The position numbers and the translations under genes are program-made. From the NCBI RefSeq assembly GCF_003288905.1, contig NZ_NHYL01000006.1, positions 1 to 64,000 of the forward strand: a stretch of 64,000 nt of DNA. Direction: 5' to 3'. Source of the DNA: Helicobacter sp. 11-8110. Lineage in GTDB: Bacteria > Campylobacterota > Campylobacteria > Campylobacterales > Helicobacteraceae. Within the stretch, counting starts at the first letter, position 1, and each line of letters begins with the position of its first letter. Below the pieces are notes generated by a model. That model was not told where the DNA came from, ran no database searches, and saw nothing but the letters and a program-made list of their open reading frames with translations. This document shows, one piece after another, positions 56,120-64,000 of this stretch.

Positions 56120-56445
56120 TATATTTCCTTATTGCAAGTAATTTTTTGCAATGGCGGTAATGATAATTGAAGTTCTTGTATAGCCTTTAGGCATTCTATG
56201 TGAAATATAGAAAGATTCTCATTAATGCCATAATATGCCCAAGTGCCTTTGCGTTTGACATATAAAAATCCACAATCTTTTAGAATCTTTAAGTGTCTTG
56301 AAAGGCGAGATTGCTTTAAGTCAAGTGCGTTTTGTAAATCACAGACGCAAAGCTCACCATGATTTTGTAAAAATGCCAAAATTATTACACGAGTTTCATC
56401 ATTAAGAGCACCTATGAGATTAAGAAAAGCATTCATTTTGTCCAT
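56119..56445 (-). CDS. arsR: ArsR-family arsenic-responsive repressor
   Basis: 108 residues from the ATG at 56445 (AAAGGTGAT upstream). Winged helix-turn-helix; As(III) binding pair in ELCVCDL (C33, C35) and recognition helix QSRLSRHLKIL. Likely represses its own operon through the repeats ahead of arsP and is released by As(III). Confidence 0.92.
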   Translation of the reverse strand: MDKMNAFLNLIGALNDETRVIILAFLQNHGELCVCDLQNALDLKQSRLSRHLKILKDCGFLYVKRKGTWAYYGINENLSIFHIECLKAIQELQLSLPPLQKITCNKEI

Positions 56446-56455
56446 CTTATCACCT

Positions 56456-57442
56456 TTATATAAGATACATAATGCCACCAAAACCTATGGCAATAAAAAG
56501 AATTAAACTAACAAAAATTGCTAGGAATCTCATTGTAAATATACTTTGTAAAAGAATAAGTTCAGGCAAAGAGCATCCAGCACCAGCTATCAAAAAACTA
56601 AAGATTATGCCTTCATGCACACCCACTCCAAGCAAAGCCAAACCAATGGGAATAGTAGCTTCCACTCTAATATATAGCAAGACTCCAATAAATGCCGCAA
56701 AAACCACACCCAAAAAGCCAAAATTACTTAAGTGATTTTGGATAAATTCTTGTGGCACAAATCCATGAATACAAGCTCCTATGCCCATACCTATGGCAAT
56801 ATATGGAATGAGTTTCTTATAATCTTTTAGGCTTTGATAAAAGAGGTTTTTGATAGATATATTCTTTGTGTTTTCACAGCAATTTTGGCTTGAAGTTTCA
56901 TTGTTACAACAACTCCCTGCTTGTAGCTTTATGGTGCTAAATGAAGTAAGCTTGGTAGGCTTATTAGAAGTAAAAATTGAAGGCTTTGTGTGTATAGAAT
57001 CTTGCCTAAAATCTTGTTTTAACAATGTTGTTGTATCTAGGGTTTGTAGCAAAATTGAAATAATAAAAATTGCAACACAAAGGACAATAACATAGATTAG
57101 AGTGATTTTAAATCCAAAAGCTAAAAATAACATTACAACAATGATAGGATTAATAAGAGGCGAAGTAAAAAGATAAGCAATACAAACACCAAAAGCTACA
57201 TTTGCCTTAAGCAATGCACGAAGCAAAGGTATAGTAGAACAAGAGCAAAAAGGTGTAAGAGCACCAAGCAAGATAGATTTGATATAGCTAGAATACGAAT
57301 CTTTTTGCAAATGATTTTTGAATAGATTCTGATATTTTTGCTGGATTAGAGCTATAAGCATTTGCGCCGCAACAAAAAGAACAGACAATTCGACAAAATA
57401 CAAACAAAAAAGTTTTATACTTTCTAAAAAACTTACTGACAT
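56456..57442 (-). CDS. arsP: ArsP organoarsenical efflux permease
   Basis: 328 residues, eight or so membrane helices of the DUF318 permease family, with the signature TPFCSCSTIPL (C66, C68) and a cysteine-rich central loop (SCC at 177-179, NCC at 187-189). C. jejuni ArsP, first gene of the same arsP-arsR-arsC-acr3 operon, exports trivalent organoarsenicals such as reduced roxarsone. SD AAAGGA. Confidence 0.9.
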   Translation of the reverse strand: MSVSFLESIKLFCLYFVELSVLFVAAQMLIALIQQKYQNLFKNHLQKDSYSSYIKSILLGALTPFCSCSTIPLLRALLKANVAFGVCIAYLFTSPLINPIIVVMLFLAFGFKITLIYVIVLCVAIFIISILLQTLDTTTLLKQDFRQDSIHTKPSIFTSNKPTKLTSFSTIKLQAGSCCNNETSSQNCCENTKNISIKNLFYQSLKDYKKLIPYIAIGMGIGACIHGFVPQEFIQNHLSNFGFLGVVFAAFIGVLLYIRVEATIPIGLALLGVGVHEGIIFSFLIAGAGCSLPELILLQSIFTMRFLAIFVSLILFIAIGFGGIMYLI

Positions 57443-57470
57443 AAATCAATCCTTTATTTAAAAATCAAAA

Positions 57471-57510
57471 TATTATTATATCAAAATATATCAAAATATA
57501 TCAATATATT
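57471..57510 (-). promoter_or_regulatory. arsP promoter with overlapping tandem operator
   Basis: Minus strand: TTGATA (57504-57499), 18-base spacer, TATAAT (57480-57475). The spacer and -35 are made of three spaced copies of TTGATAT every 10 bases, so a repressor dimer array would sit exactly on the promoter. Probable ArsR site. Confidence 0.6.
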
Positions 57511-57520
57511 AGAAATATAA

Positions 57521-57796
57521 TCTAAGCTTAAATATTCAGCGATATAAGAATTGCACAATACGGCTACAAAAAAATCTACATACATTTCACAAATATCAAA
57601 ATATCACAAAATATCACGGATATAATGAGCGTAATTTTTCATAAAGAAGTGAAGAAAAATCCTACAAAACAAGACTCAATACATTAAAGCTTAATGGGAT
57701 AAATCTTGTGATGAAAATATCACGCATTTTTGGTTCTTGTGTTAGCCCATTACCAAGCAAAATTTTGTGCTTGTTGGGGCTTTGTTGTTAATAATT
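57521..57796. other. Intergenic region upstream of the ars operon
   Basis: No gene I can support. It holds a second set of tandem ATATCAAA/ATATCACA units (57589-57627, TATAATG next to it), related to but distinct from the arsP operator, and only very short unsupported ORFs. Confidence 0.5.
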
Positions 57797-58831
57797 TTAA
57801 TACAGATTCACAGGATAAGGATCTCTGTTATCTACCGTAAATCTCTGATGCCAATATGGATATGCCAATTTTGTTTGACTAGCCTTATCTAATCTTTTGA
57901 TATGTTCTGCATCAAGTTGTAACTCGCTAGCTTGCAAATTTTCTTTTAATTGCTCAACTTTTGTAGCACCTATCACAAGGGAGCTAATTGTCGGTCTTGA
58001 TAATACCCAAGCAAGTGCAATTTGTGCTATTGAATAACTAGTTTCTTTGCTAATAGATTCTAACTCATCTACAATATTTAATAAATGCTCTCTATCCATA
58101 TCCCAAGCACCGCCTCTTCCTAATCTAGAATCATCGATGTTTTGCTTACTTCTTGTGATTTTGCCTGATAGCAGAGATCCACTCAAAGGACTCCAAACAA
58201 GTGTGCCTATTTTTTCTTCTATGCCAAGTGGCATTAACTCATTTTCAAATTCTCTCGCACCAAGTGAATAATACGCTTGATGCACCACGGGTCTTTGGAG
58301 ATTATAGGCATCTGCAACACTTAGCATTTTCATCAAATGCCAACCTGAATAATTGCTCACCCCAAAATAGCGTATTTTGCCTGTTTTGACTAAGTCATTA
58401 AGTGTTTGCAAGGCTTCTATATGTGGAGTTCTTGCATCATAGCAATGTAAATGATACAAATCAATATAATCAGTTTGTAATCTCTGCAAACTCGCTTCAA
58501 CACTTTGTAAAATCTTTGATCTTGAAGTGCCGATGTCATTTGGATTATCGCTCATCCACATACCTGTTTTTGTAGAGATAAAAACTTCAGATCTTTTGTA
58601 ATCCTTAAGGGCTTGTCCCAAAATAATTTCAGAATCTCCAAGGGAATAACAATCCGCGGTATCAAAGGCATTAAACCCTAAATCCATACACACTTTAATC
58701 AAAGCCTTAGCCTCATCTACTTGAGTGCTACCCCATTTTTTGAAAAGCTCTGTGCTGCCTCCAAATGTCGCAGTTCCTAGCATCATATTTGGGATAACTT
58801 GCCCACTATTGCCTAAATATCTGTATTTCAT
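57797..58831 (-). CDS. Aldo/keto reductase
   Basis: 344 residues, (beta/alpha)8 barrel. AKR tetrad visible: D and Y in FDTADCYSLG, K in FISTKTGM, H in LYHLHCYD; NADPH-site end SSLVIGATKVEQL. Substrate unknown; neighbours are arsenic genes, but a role there is not indicated by sequence. Confidence 0.88.
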   Translation of the reverse strand: MKYRYLGNSGQVIPNMMLGTATFGGSTELFKKWGSTQVDEAKALIKVCMDLGFNAFDTADCYSLGDSEIILGQALKDYKRSEVFISTKTGMWMSDNPNDIGTSRSKILQSVEASLQRLQTDYIDLYHLHCYDARTPHIEALQTLNDLVKTGKIRYFGVSNYSGWHLMKMLSVADAYNLQRPVVHQAYYSLGAREFENELMPLGIEEKIGTLVWSPLSGSLLSGKITRSKQNIDDSRLGRGGAWDMDREHLLNIVDELESISKETSYSIAQIALAWVLSRPTISSLVIGATKVEQLKENLQASELQLDAEHIKRLDKASQTKLAYPYWHQRFTVDNRDPYPVNLY

Positions 58832-59094
58832 ACATATCTCCTATAACAAATAATTAAACTTGGCATTATACACACCACGCGATACATTTCAGCAAACCCT
58901 AGATTCAAAAATGCACTTGTGCAAGATGTCTAAAAACAACCCAAGAAAAACTCCAATAAAGAAATTTAACCAAGCTAGAGTGTTGTATGTATTCATTATT
59001 GGTTTTTGTGATAATTTGAAACAAGAATGTGATTTTACATTAAATTTTATTTAAATTAAAGGTTTGTAAGGATTTAGTGTTGATTTAAAGGGAA

Positions 59095-60450
59095 TTAATA
59101 AAAAATTATTGCACTAATCCATAGTCCAAAAAGAGAAACTAGAAGAACGAAAAAAACAAGAATAAAAGCAAAAATTATGTATTGTAGGAGTGAAATTTTG
59201 ATATTGTAGATTTTAAGTTTAAGCAAAAAGAGTAGGGTAGCAAGTGATCCTAAGGGTGTGAGTTTGGAGCCTATATTGCAGCCTAGTAAGTGCGCAAATG
59301 CAAGGGTTTGAGTGTGTAGTGAATTAAGTTCAAAAGATTGAAGTGTGAGATTACCTAAGAGCACCATAGGAAGATTATTTATAATGCTAGAACCAAGGCT
59401 TGAGAAGATTCCAACACTAAAGATTTGCATTAAAAGTGGTGCTAAGTCTATAGAATCAAAAATAATTTGCATAGTATCTAAAAAACCTGCATTTTTCACG
59501 CCAAAGACAACAACGAAAAGTCCAAAACTAAAAATCACCACAGAAAAAGGAGTTTCTTTTAATAAAGTTTTAACTTGAATTAAATCTAAAGCTTTTGCAT
59601 AGATGAGTGCAATAAGGCTAATGCCAAATAAAAAGATATAGAGTTCTATGCCATAGTGTTGCCCAAGAGTGATGCCTATAAACAAAATAATGATTAAGAT
59701 ATAGCATAAAGCAAGAGTTATTTTGGAGGGCTTGTGGTTTGAATTTGGATTGGAATTGACATTATCACTAAGCGGAGTGTCTGGTTTAAAATGGAGAGTG
59801 TGTGGCAAGAATTGTCTAAAACAAATCCAAGCAATGATGATAAAGACAAATATTCCAAAAATTTGAGGTAGTGCCATCATCATAGCAAAGTGCAAAAAGC
59901 TGATTTTAAACATTTCTGCTGTGATAATATTAGTAAGATTAGAAATAATAAAGACATTAGAAGCAAAATCGCTAATAAAGCTAATAAGAAGCAAGAAAAC
60001 CACAAGAGGCGAGAAAGAAGCAAAAAATTTTATTTTTGGGGTGATATGTTTTTGTTTGCTAAAGTCTATTTTGTTGAAAAGTGCTAATACAAGTGGAGTT
60101 AGCACTAAAATTGCTCCATCATTGGCAAAAACCATACTCACTATACTGCCTAAAATGATAAGCAATACAAAAAATTTCCAAGTTTGAATGCAATGTGTAT
60201 TAGGAATGATATATGAAGCAAGATGAGAAAAGAATCCAAGCTTTTCAAAAGCAAGACTAAAAAGAATAAGTCCAATGAGTGCTAAAGTGCTGGGTTTGGT
60301 GATTTCCCAAACAAGTGCTATATTATCAAGACTAACTACATTTAAGCTATAAACACACATTGCGCCAAGTGTGCTAAAAACCCATATAGGCAACTTAAAG
60401 GGACGCATATAAATGCAAAATATTGTTGCTACAAAAATAATATAACCCAT
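59095..60450 (-). CDS. arsB: ArsB-type arsenite / anion permease
   Basis: 451 residues, about eleven membrane helices of the ion-transporter superfamily. The family signature near the C-terminus, LGCNIGSKLTPLGSLATLLFL in its SKLTPLGSLATLL core, and NDGAILVLTPLV earlier, match ArsB. Would be a second, unrelated As(III)/Sb(III) pump besides Acr3. SD AAGTGAG. NhaD-like antiporters are the alternative. Confidence 0.75.
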   Translation of the reverse strand: MGYIIFVATIFCIYMRPFKLPIWVFSTLGAMCVYSLNVVSLDNIALVWEITKPSTLALIGLILFSLAFEKLGFFSHLASYIIPNTHCIQTWKFFVLLIILGSIVSMVFANDGAILVLTPLVLALFNKIDFSKQKHITPKIKFFASFSPLVVFLLLISFISDFASNVFIISNLTNIITAEMFKISFLHFAMMMALPQIFGIFVFIIIAWICFRQFLPHTLHFKPDTPLSDNVNSNPNSNHKPSKITLALCYILIIILFIGITLGQHYGIELYIFLFGISLIALIYAKALDLIQVKTLLKETPFSVVIFSFGLFVVVFGVKNAGFLDTMQIIFDSIDLAPLLMQIFSVGIFSSLGSSIINNLPMVLLGNLTLQSFELNSLHTQTLAFAHLLGCNIGSKLTPLGSLATLLFLLKLKIYNIKISLLQYIIFAFILVFFVLLVSLFGLWISAIIFY

Positions 60451-60630
60451 AATCTCACTTAAATTGATGTTGAAATTAATCTTAAATTATAACATACTTA
60501 AAATATTGATGTTACTAAAACATACATATTGGTTAAAAATAAGATAACTTTTATAGAACTTTATTAGTGTTCTTGCTATTTTTTGTAAAATCGAGGTGAA
60601 TATATTTCAATTAATGTTAAGGAGTGATAA

Positions 60631-63600
60631 ATGGAACAGGTGATAGATGAATCTCTTAAATTTGCTGAGGAATTACAGGGTAAAATTGAGAGAAATATTT
60701 CTCAAAGTGAGCGAGAATTTCACAGCAAAATGCAAAAATTGCTCAACAATCCTAAAAATAAAGTTATGCTTATAGAGCTTCTTGATAGATCTTTTAGATG
60801 TAAAGATAAAAGAGCTTCCTTTGAATTAATAGAGCATACTTTGAATAAATTTGGTATAGCAGACTTTTTCTCACCTTTTGAGAAGTTTTTGCTTTATAGT
60901 TTTATTAATTTGGGTCGATTTGCACCAAATATTTCGGTGCCCTTTTTTGTTTCTCATTTAAGAAAAGATACAAGTGCTATGGTGCTAGATGCAGATAAAG
61001 GCTTTTTAAAACCTCATATAGAAAAAAGAAAACAAAATGATCACATTACATTAAATGTGAATCTAATTGGTGAGGAGGTCTTAGGCGAAGCAGAATCACA
61101 ATATAGAATCCGAAAATATGAAGAAGCCTTGCAATCAAGTTATATTACATATATTTCTATTAAGATAACTACCATTTTTTCACAGATTAATATTATAGAT
61201 TTTAAATATTCTAAAGATGAAGTGGTAAAAAGATTAGATCATCTCTATGCTCTAGCTGAAGCTGAAGAAAAAAGACAAGGTGTAGAAAAATTTATTAACC
61301 TTGATATGGAGGAATTTAGAGATCTTGAGCTAACAGTTGCTGCATTTATGGAAAGTCTTTCTAAATTTAATATTAAAGCAGGTATTGTTTTACAAGCTTA
61401 TATACCCGATTCTTATGAATATCTCAAAAAACTCTTTGCTTTTTCAAAACAAAGAGTGCAAGAGGGTAAAAAACCCATTAAGATTCGCTTTGTAAAAGGC
61501 GCAAATATGGAAAGTGAGGAGACAATTGCTAGTCAAAGAGGATGGGAGCTTCCTACTTTCTATAAAAAGATTGACACAGATAGCAATTATAATAAAATGC
61601 TTGATTTTATCCTGCAAGATGAAAATTATAAATATATCAACATTGGTATAGCAAGCCATAATATCTTTGAAATAGCTTATGCTTATACAAGAATCAAAAA
61701 AGCAAATGCATTTGATAGCTTCACCTTTGAAATGCTTGAGGGTATGAGTTTGCAATGTTCGTATGAGATTTCTAAACTTCATAATCTTATTTTGTATGCA
61801 CCAGTGTGCGATGAAGCGCATTTTAATAACGCCATAGCCTATCTTGTTCGAAGACTTGATGAAAATACAAGCGAAGATAATTTTATGCGATATTTCTTCA
61901 ATTTAAAAGTGGGTGATGCAAATTGGCAAACACAAAAAGAGTTGTTTCTAAAAAGCCTTGAAGGTATCAAAAACTTAGATAATAGCACACACAGAATACA
62001 AGATAGAAACAAAGAACAAATTATTAAGAGTGCTTATGAAACTAAAGTTTTCAAAAATGAAAGCGACACGGATTTTATTTTGCCTCAAAATAGAGAGTGG
62101 GCGGAAAAAATCAAAGAAAAATATGAAAATTTAGAAGCTTATGAAGTCTATCCTGTGATTTCTGAAGTAATTAAAAAGGCAGATTTAAAGCACATAGAAG
62201 TAAAAGATAAGATTAAAAATCGTTTAATTGCAAAAGTGCATTTAGCCGGTGAAAAAGAAATTAAACAAGCTTTAGAAGTTGCTAAAAATTCTAAATTTAA
62301 AGAAAAAAGTTTTGATGAGATTCATCAAATTTTAGCTAAGGCAGCTAAGATTATGAGAGAAAAAAGAGGGGATTTAATAGGAATTGCAGCCCTAGAAGTA
62401 GGAAAGACTTTTTTAGAGATTGATCCTGAAGTGAGTGAAGCTATTGACTTTACTGAATTCTATCCTCATTCTTTGGCTGCATTAATCAAGCAAAATCCAA
62501 AAACAAAATTTGCCCCTAAAGGCGTTGGGGTAACAATTGCTCCTTGGAATTTTCCTGTTGGAATCTCAGTGGGCACGATAGTAGCCCCTTTAGCAGCAGG
62601 TAATGCAGTGATTTATAAACCTTCATCTTTATCAACACTTACAGGGTATATGATATGTGAGTGTTTATGGGAAGCTGGAGTTCCAAAAGATGCTCTTATT
62701 TTCTTGCCTTCAAAGGGAAGTGATGTTTCAAAATATTTACTCACAAATGAAGCTGTAAAATTTGCTATTCTAACAGGAGGAGAAGAGACTGCCTATAAGA
62801 TGCTAGAAGCTAATCCAACCTTGCTTTTAAGTGCGGAAACTGGTGGTAAAAATGCGACTATTGTCTCAAAATTTGCTGATAGAGATAGTGCGATTAAAAA
62901 TATTATTCATTCTGCTTTTTCAAATTCAGGACAAAAATGTTCAGCTACTTCTTTGCTTGTTCTTGAGGATGAGGTTTATGAAGATGCGGAATTCAAAAAA
63001 ACCCTTGTAGATGCAGCTTCATCTATGCTAGTTGGCTCACCTTTTGAATTTAAAAATAAAATTGCGGCACTTTGTGATGAAATTGATCCAAAGGTCCAAA
63101 GAGCCTTGGATGAATTGAAGCCTTATGAAGAATGGGCGTTAAAACCAAAATTTATAGATGATAATAAGCATTTAATGAGTCCGGGCATAAAATATGGCAC
63201 TAAGAAAGGTGATTTTACACATATGACAGAGCTTTTTGCGCCAATTCTTAGTGTTATGAGGGCAAAAGATCTCAAGGAAGCCATTGAAATAGTTAATTCT
63301 ACTGGGTATGGCTTGACAGCTGGTTTTGAAAGTCTTGATGAGAGAGAATGGGAATATTTCCATACGCATATAGAAGCAGGAAATATTTATATCAATAAGC
63401 CAACTACTGGTGCTATAGTGCTTCGTCAGCCTTTTGGTGGAGTTAAAAAATCAGCTATAGGATTTGGTAGAAAAGTAGGAATTTATAACTACATCACGCA
63501 ATTTTTAGAAATCACCCAAGAAGAAGCAGATAGCAATTTGCTTGAAAATAATTTTTCAAAAACTCTTAAGAGCTTGGGCTTTAATGAGCTTGATAAAATG

Positions 63601-64000
63601 GCACAATCTTATGCCTATCATTATAAAAACGAATTTTCTGTAGCAAAAGATTATGTGGGTATTAGGGGCGAGGATAATCTATTCTCTTATACTAAGATTA
63701 AGAATCTAGCTTATAGGGTTTGCAAAGAAGATAGCTTAAGAGATATTTTAGGGGTTGTCTTGGCGGCAAATATAGCAGAAATAGAACTTTTGGTGAGTTT
63801 TGATGAAAATTCTCATATGGAAAGCGCAAAAGAATTATGTCAAAAACTTGGTTTTAAAGTTAAGTTTTTAAAAGAAGTAAAAGAGGATTTTGTAAGTAAA
63901 ATTTCAGATTATGAGAGAATCCGCTATCATTTAGCACCAAATGTTAATGATGAAATCTACAAAGAAGCTTCAAGTTTAGCCAAGATAGTTATTAGAGAAA
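60631..64000 (+). CDS. putA: Bifunctional proline dehydrogenase / delta-1-pyrroline-5-carboxylate dehydrogenase PutA (open at right edge)
   Basis: At least 1123 residues, running off the window in frame without a stop. AAGGAG before the ATG. Residues ~80-470: FAD-binding proline dehydrogenase barrel (RFVKGANMESE). Residues ~490-960: aldehyde dehydrogenase with E736 (SAETGGKN) and nucleophile C770 (SGQKCSA). Oxidises proline to glutamate, feeding electrons to the quinone pool; in H. hepaticus and H. pylori proline is an important energy source. Known Campylobacterota PutA proteins are about 1160-1180 residues, so little is missing. Divergent from arsB. Confidence 0.93.
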   Translation, partial: MEQVIDESLKFAEELQGKIERNISQSEREFHSKMQKLLNNPKNKVMLIELLDRSFRCKDKRASFELIEHTLNKFGIADFFSPFEKFLLYSFINLGRFAPNISVPFFVSHLRKDTSAMVLDADKGFLKPHIEKRKQNDHITLNVNLIGEEVLGEAESQYRIRKYEEALQSSYITYISIKITTIFSQINIIDFKYSKDEVVKRLDHLYALAEAEEKRQGVEKFINLDMEEFRDLELTVAAFMESLSKFNIKAGIVLQAYIPDSYEYLKKLFAFSKQRVQEGKKPIKIRFVKGANMESEETIASQRGWELPTFYKKIDTDSNYNKMLDFILQDENYKYINIGIASHNIFEIAYAYTRIKKANAFDSFTFEMLEGMSLQCSYEISKLHNLILYAPVCDEAHFNNAIAYLVRRLDENTSEDNFMRYFFNLKVGDANWQTQKELFLKSLEGIKNLDNSTHRIQDRNKEQIIKSAYETKVFKNESDTDFILPQNREWAEKIKEKYENLEAYEVYPVISEVIKKADLKHIEVKDKIKNRLIAKVHLAGEKEIKQALEVAKNSKFKEKSFDEIHQILAKAAKIMREKRGDLIGIAALEVGKTFLEIDPEVSEAIDFTEFYPHSLAALIKQNPKTKFAPKGVGVTIAPWNFPVGISVGTIVAPLAAGNAVIYKPSSLSTLTGYMICECLWEAGVPKDALIFLPSKGSDVSKYLLTNEAVKFAILTGGEETAYKMLEANPTLLLSAETGGKNATIVSKFADRDSAIKNIIHSAFSNSGQKCSATSLLVLEDEVYEDAEFKKTLVDAASSMLVGSPFEFKNKIAALCDEIDPKVQRALDELKPYEEWALKPKFIDDNKHLMSPGIKYGTKKGDFTHMTELFAPILSVMRAKDLKEAIEIVNSTGYGLTAGFESLDEREWEYFHTHIEAGNIYINKPTTGAIVLRQPFGGVKKSAIGFGRKVGIYNYITQFLEITQEEADSNLLENNFSKTLKSLGFNELDKMAQSYAYHYKNEFSVAKDYVGIRGEDNLFSYTKIKNLAYRVCKEDSLRDILGVVLAANIAEIELLVSFDENSHMESAKELCQKLGFKVKFLKEVKEDFVSKISDYERIRYHLAPNVNDEIYKEASSLAKIVIRE

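Noticed and set aside
57711..57791. 26-codon ORF with a Cys-Cys end upstream of the ars operon
   Set aside because: No ribosome binding site or recognised motif; too short to support.
58860..59054. 64-codon ORF between the aldo/keto reductase and arsB genes
   Set aside because: No ribosome binding site and no family resemblance; lies in the promoter region.

Overview
The window reads as a chromosomal segment of an enterohepatic Helicobacter (Campylobacterota). The evidence is AT-rich coding DNA, many short overlaps between genes on the same strand, and Helicobacter/Campylobacter gene neighbourhoods (serS-pflB, panD-ybaB, kchA-rpmB, fliL-acpS, an arsP-arsR-arsC-acr3 operon). The pgl-type N-glycan genes, together with argJ and pheA, point to the H. 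pullorum / H. canadensis / H. winghamensis group rather than H. pylori. The group assignment is inference from gene content.

Layout. Positions 1-5.9 kb are accessory DNA: the C-terminal part of a large phage/conjugative-element 'polyvalent' protein (zincin, two BECR-nuclease-like modules, ADP-ribosyltransferase-like module) with an internal 157-bp exact repeat, then a GHKL-ATPase/PD-(D/E)XK protein gene bracketed by ~165-bp direct repeats that carry an IS200/IS605-like end. From 5.9 to 17 kb the genes are mostly core and leftward: pflB, serS, a MATE exporter, a methyltransferase, aguB, a previously easily missed 53-residue acidic small ORF, tcdA, surE, ispA, a PDZ protein, ybaB and panD. From 17 to 24.2 kb lies a glycan locus: pglK flippase and three glycosyltransferases leftward, then a nucleotide-sugar dehydrogenase and a transglutaminase-like gene with a broken frame rightward.

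From 24 to 46 kb is core metabolism and envelope: gatB, pepF with a run of conserved Campylobacterota genes and cutA; argJ, the KchA potassium channel, rpmB, a TrxR-like flavoprotein, ccoS, maf, acpS, fliL, pheA, lysA, ftsW, a MetF-family gene, an aromatic amino acid permease, an HsdM/HsdS-like protein with a damaged catalytic motif, and feoAB with a Fur-type operator.

From 46.3 to 54.5 kb is a second accessory block, leftward: a GuaA whose linker contains an inserted acetyltransferase-like domain and a complete DNA-3-methyladenine glycosylase I, a type IIG/ISP restriction-modification enzyme whose last ~58 residues are out of frame through an apparent TA-repeat slip, and a PrrC/RloC-like AAA ATPase directly behind it. 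From 54.7 to 60.4 kb is an arsenic region (arsP-arsR-arsC-acr3, an aldo-keto reductase, a second arsenite exporter arsB). The window ends inside putA. The most unusual items are the GuaA-Tag fusion, the repeat-flanked GHKL-nuclease cassette, the linked R-M/AAA pair and the acidic small protein. No tRNA, rRNA, CRISPR array or intact transposase was seen.
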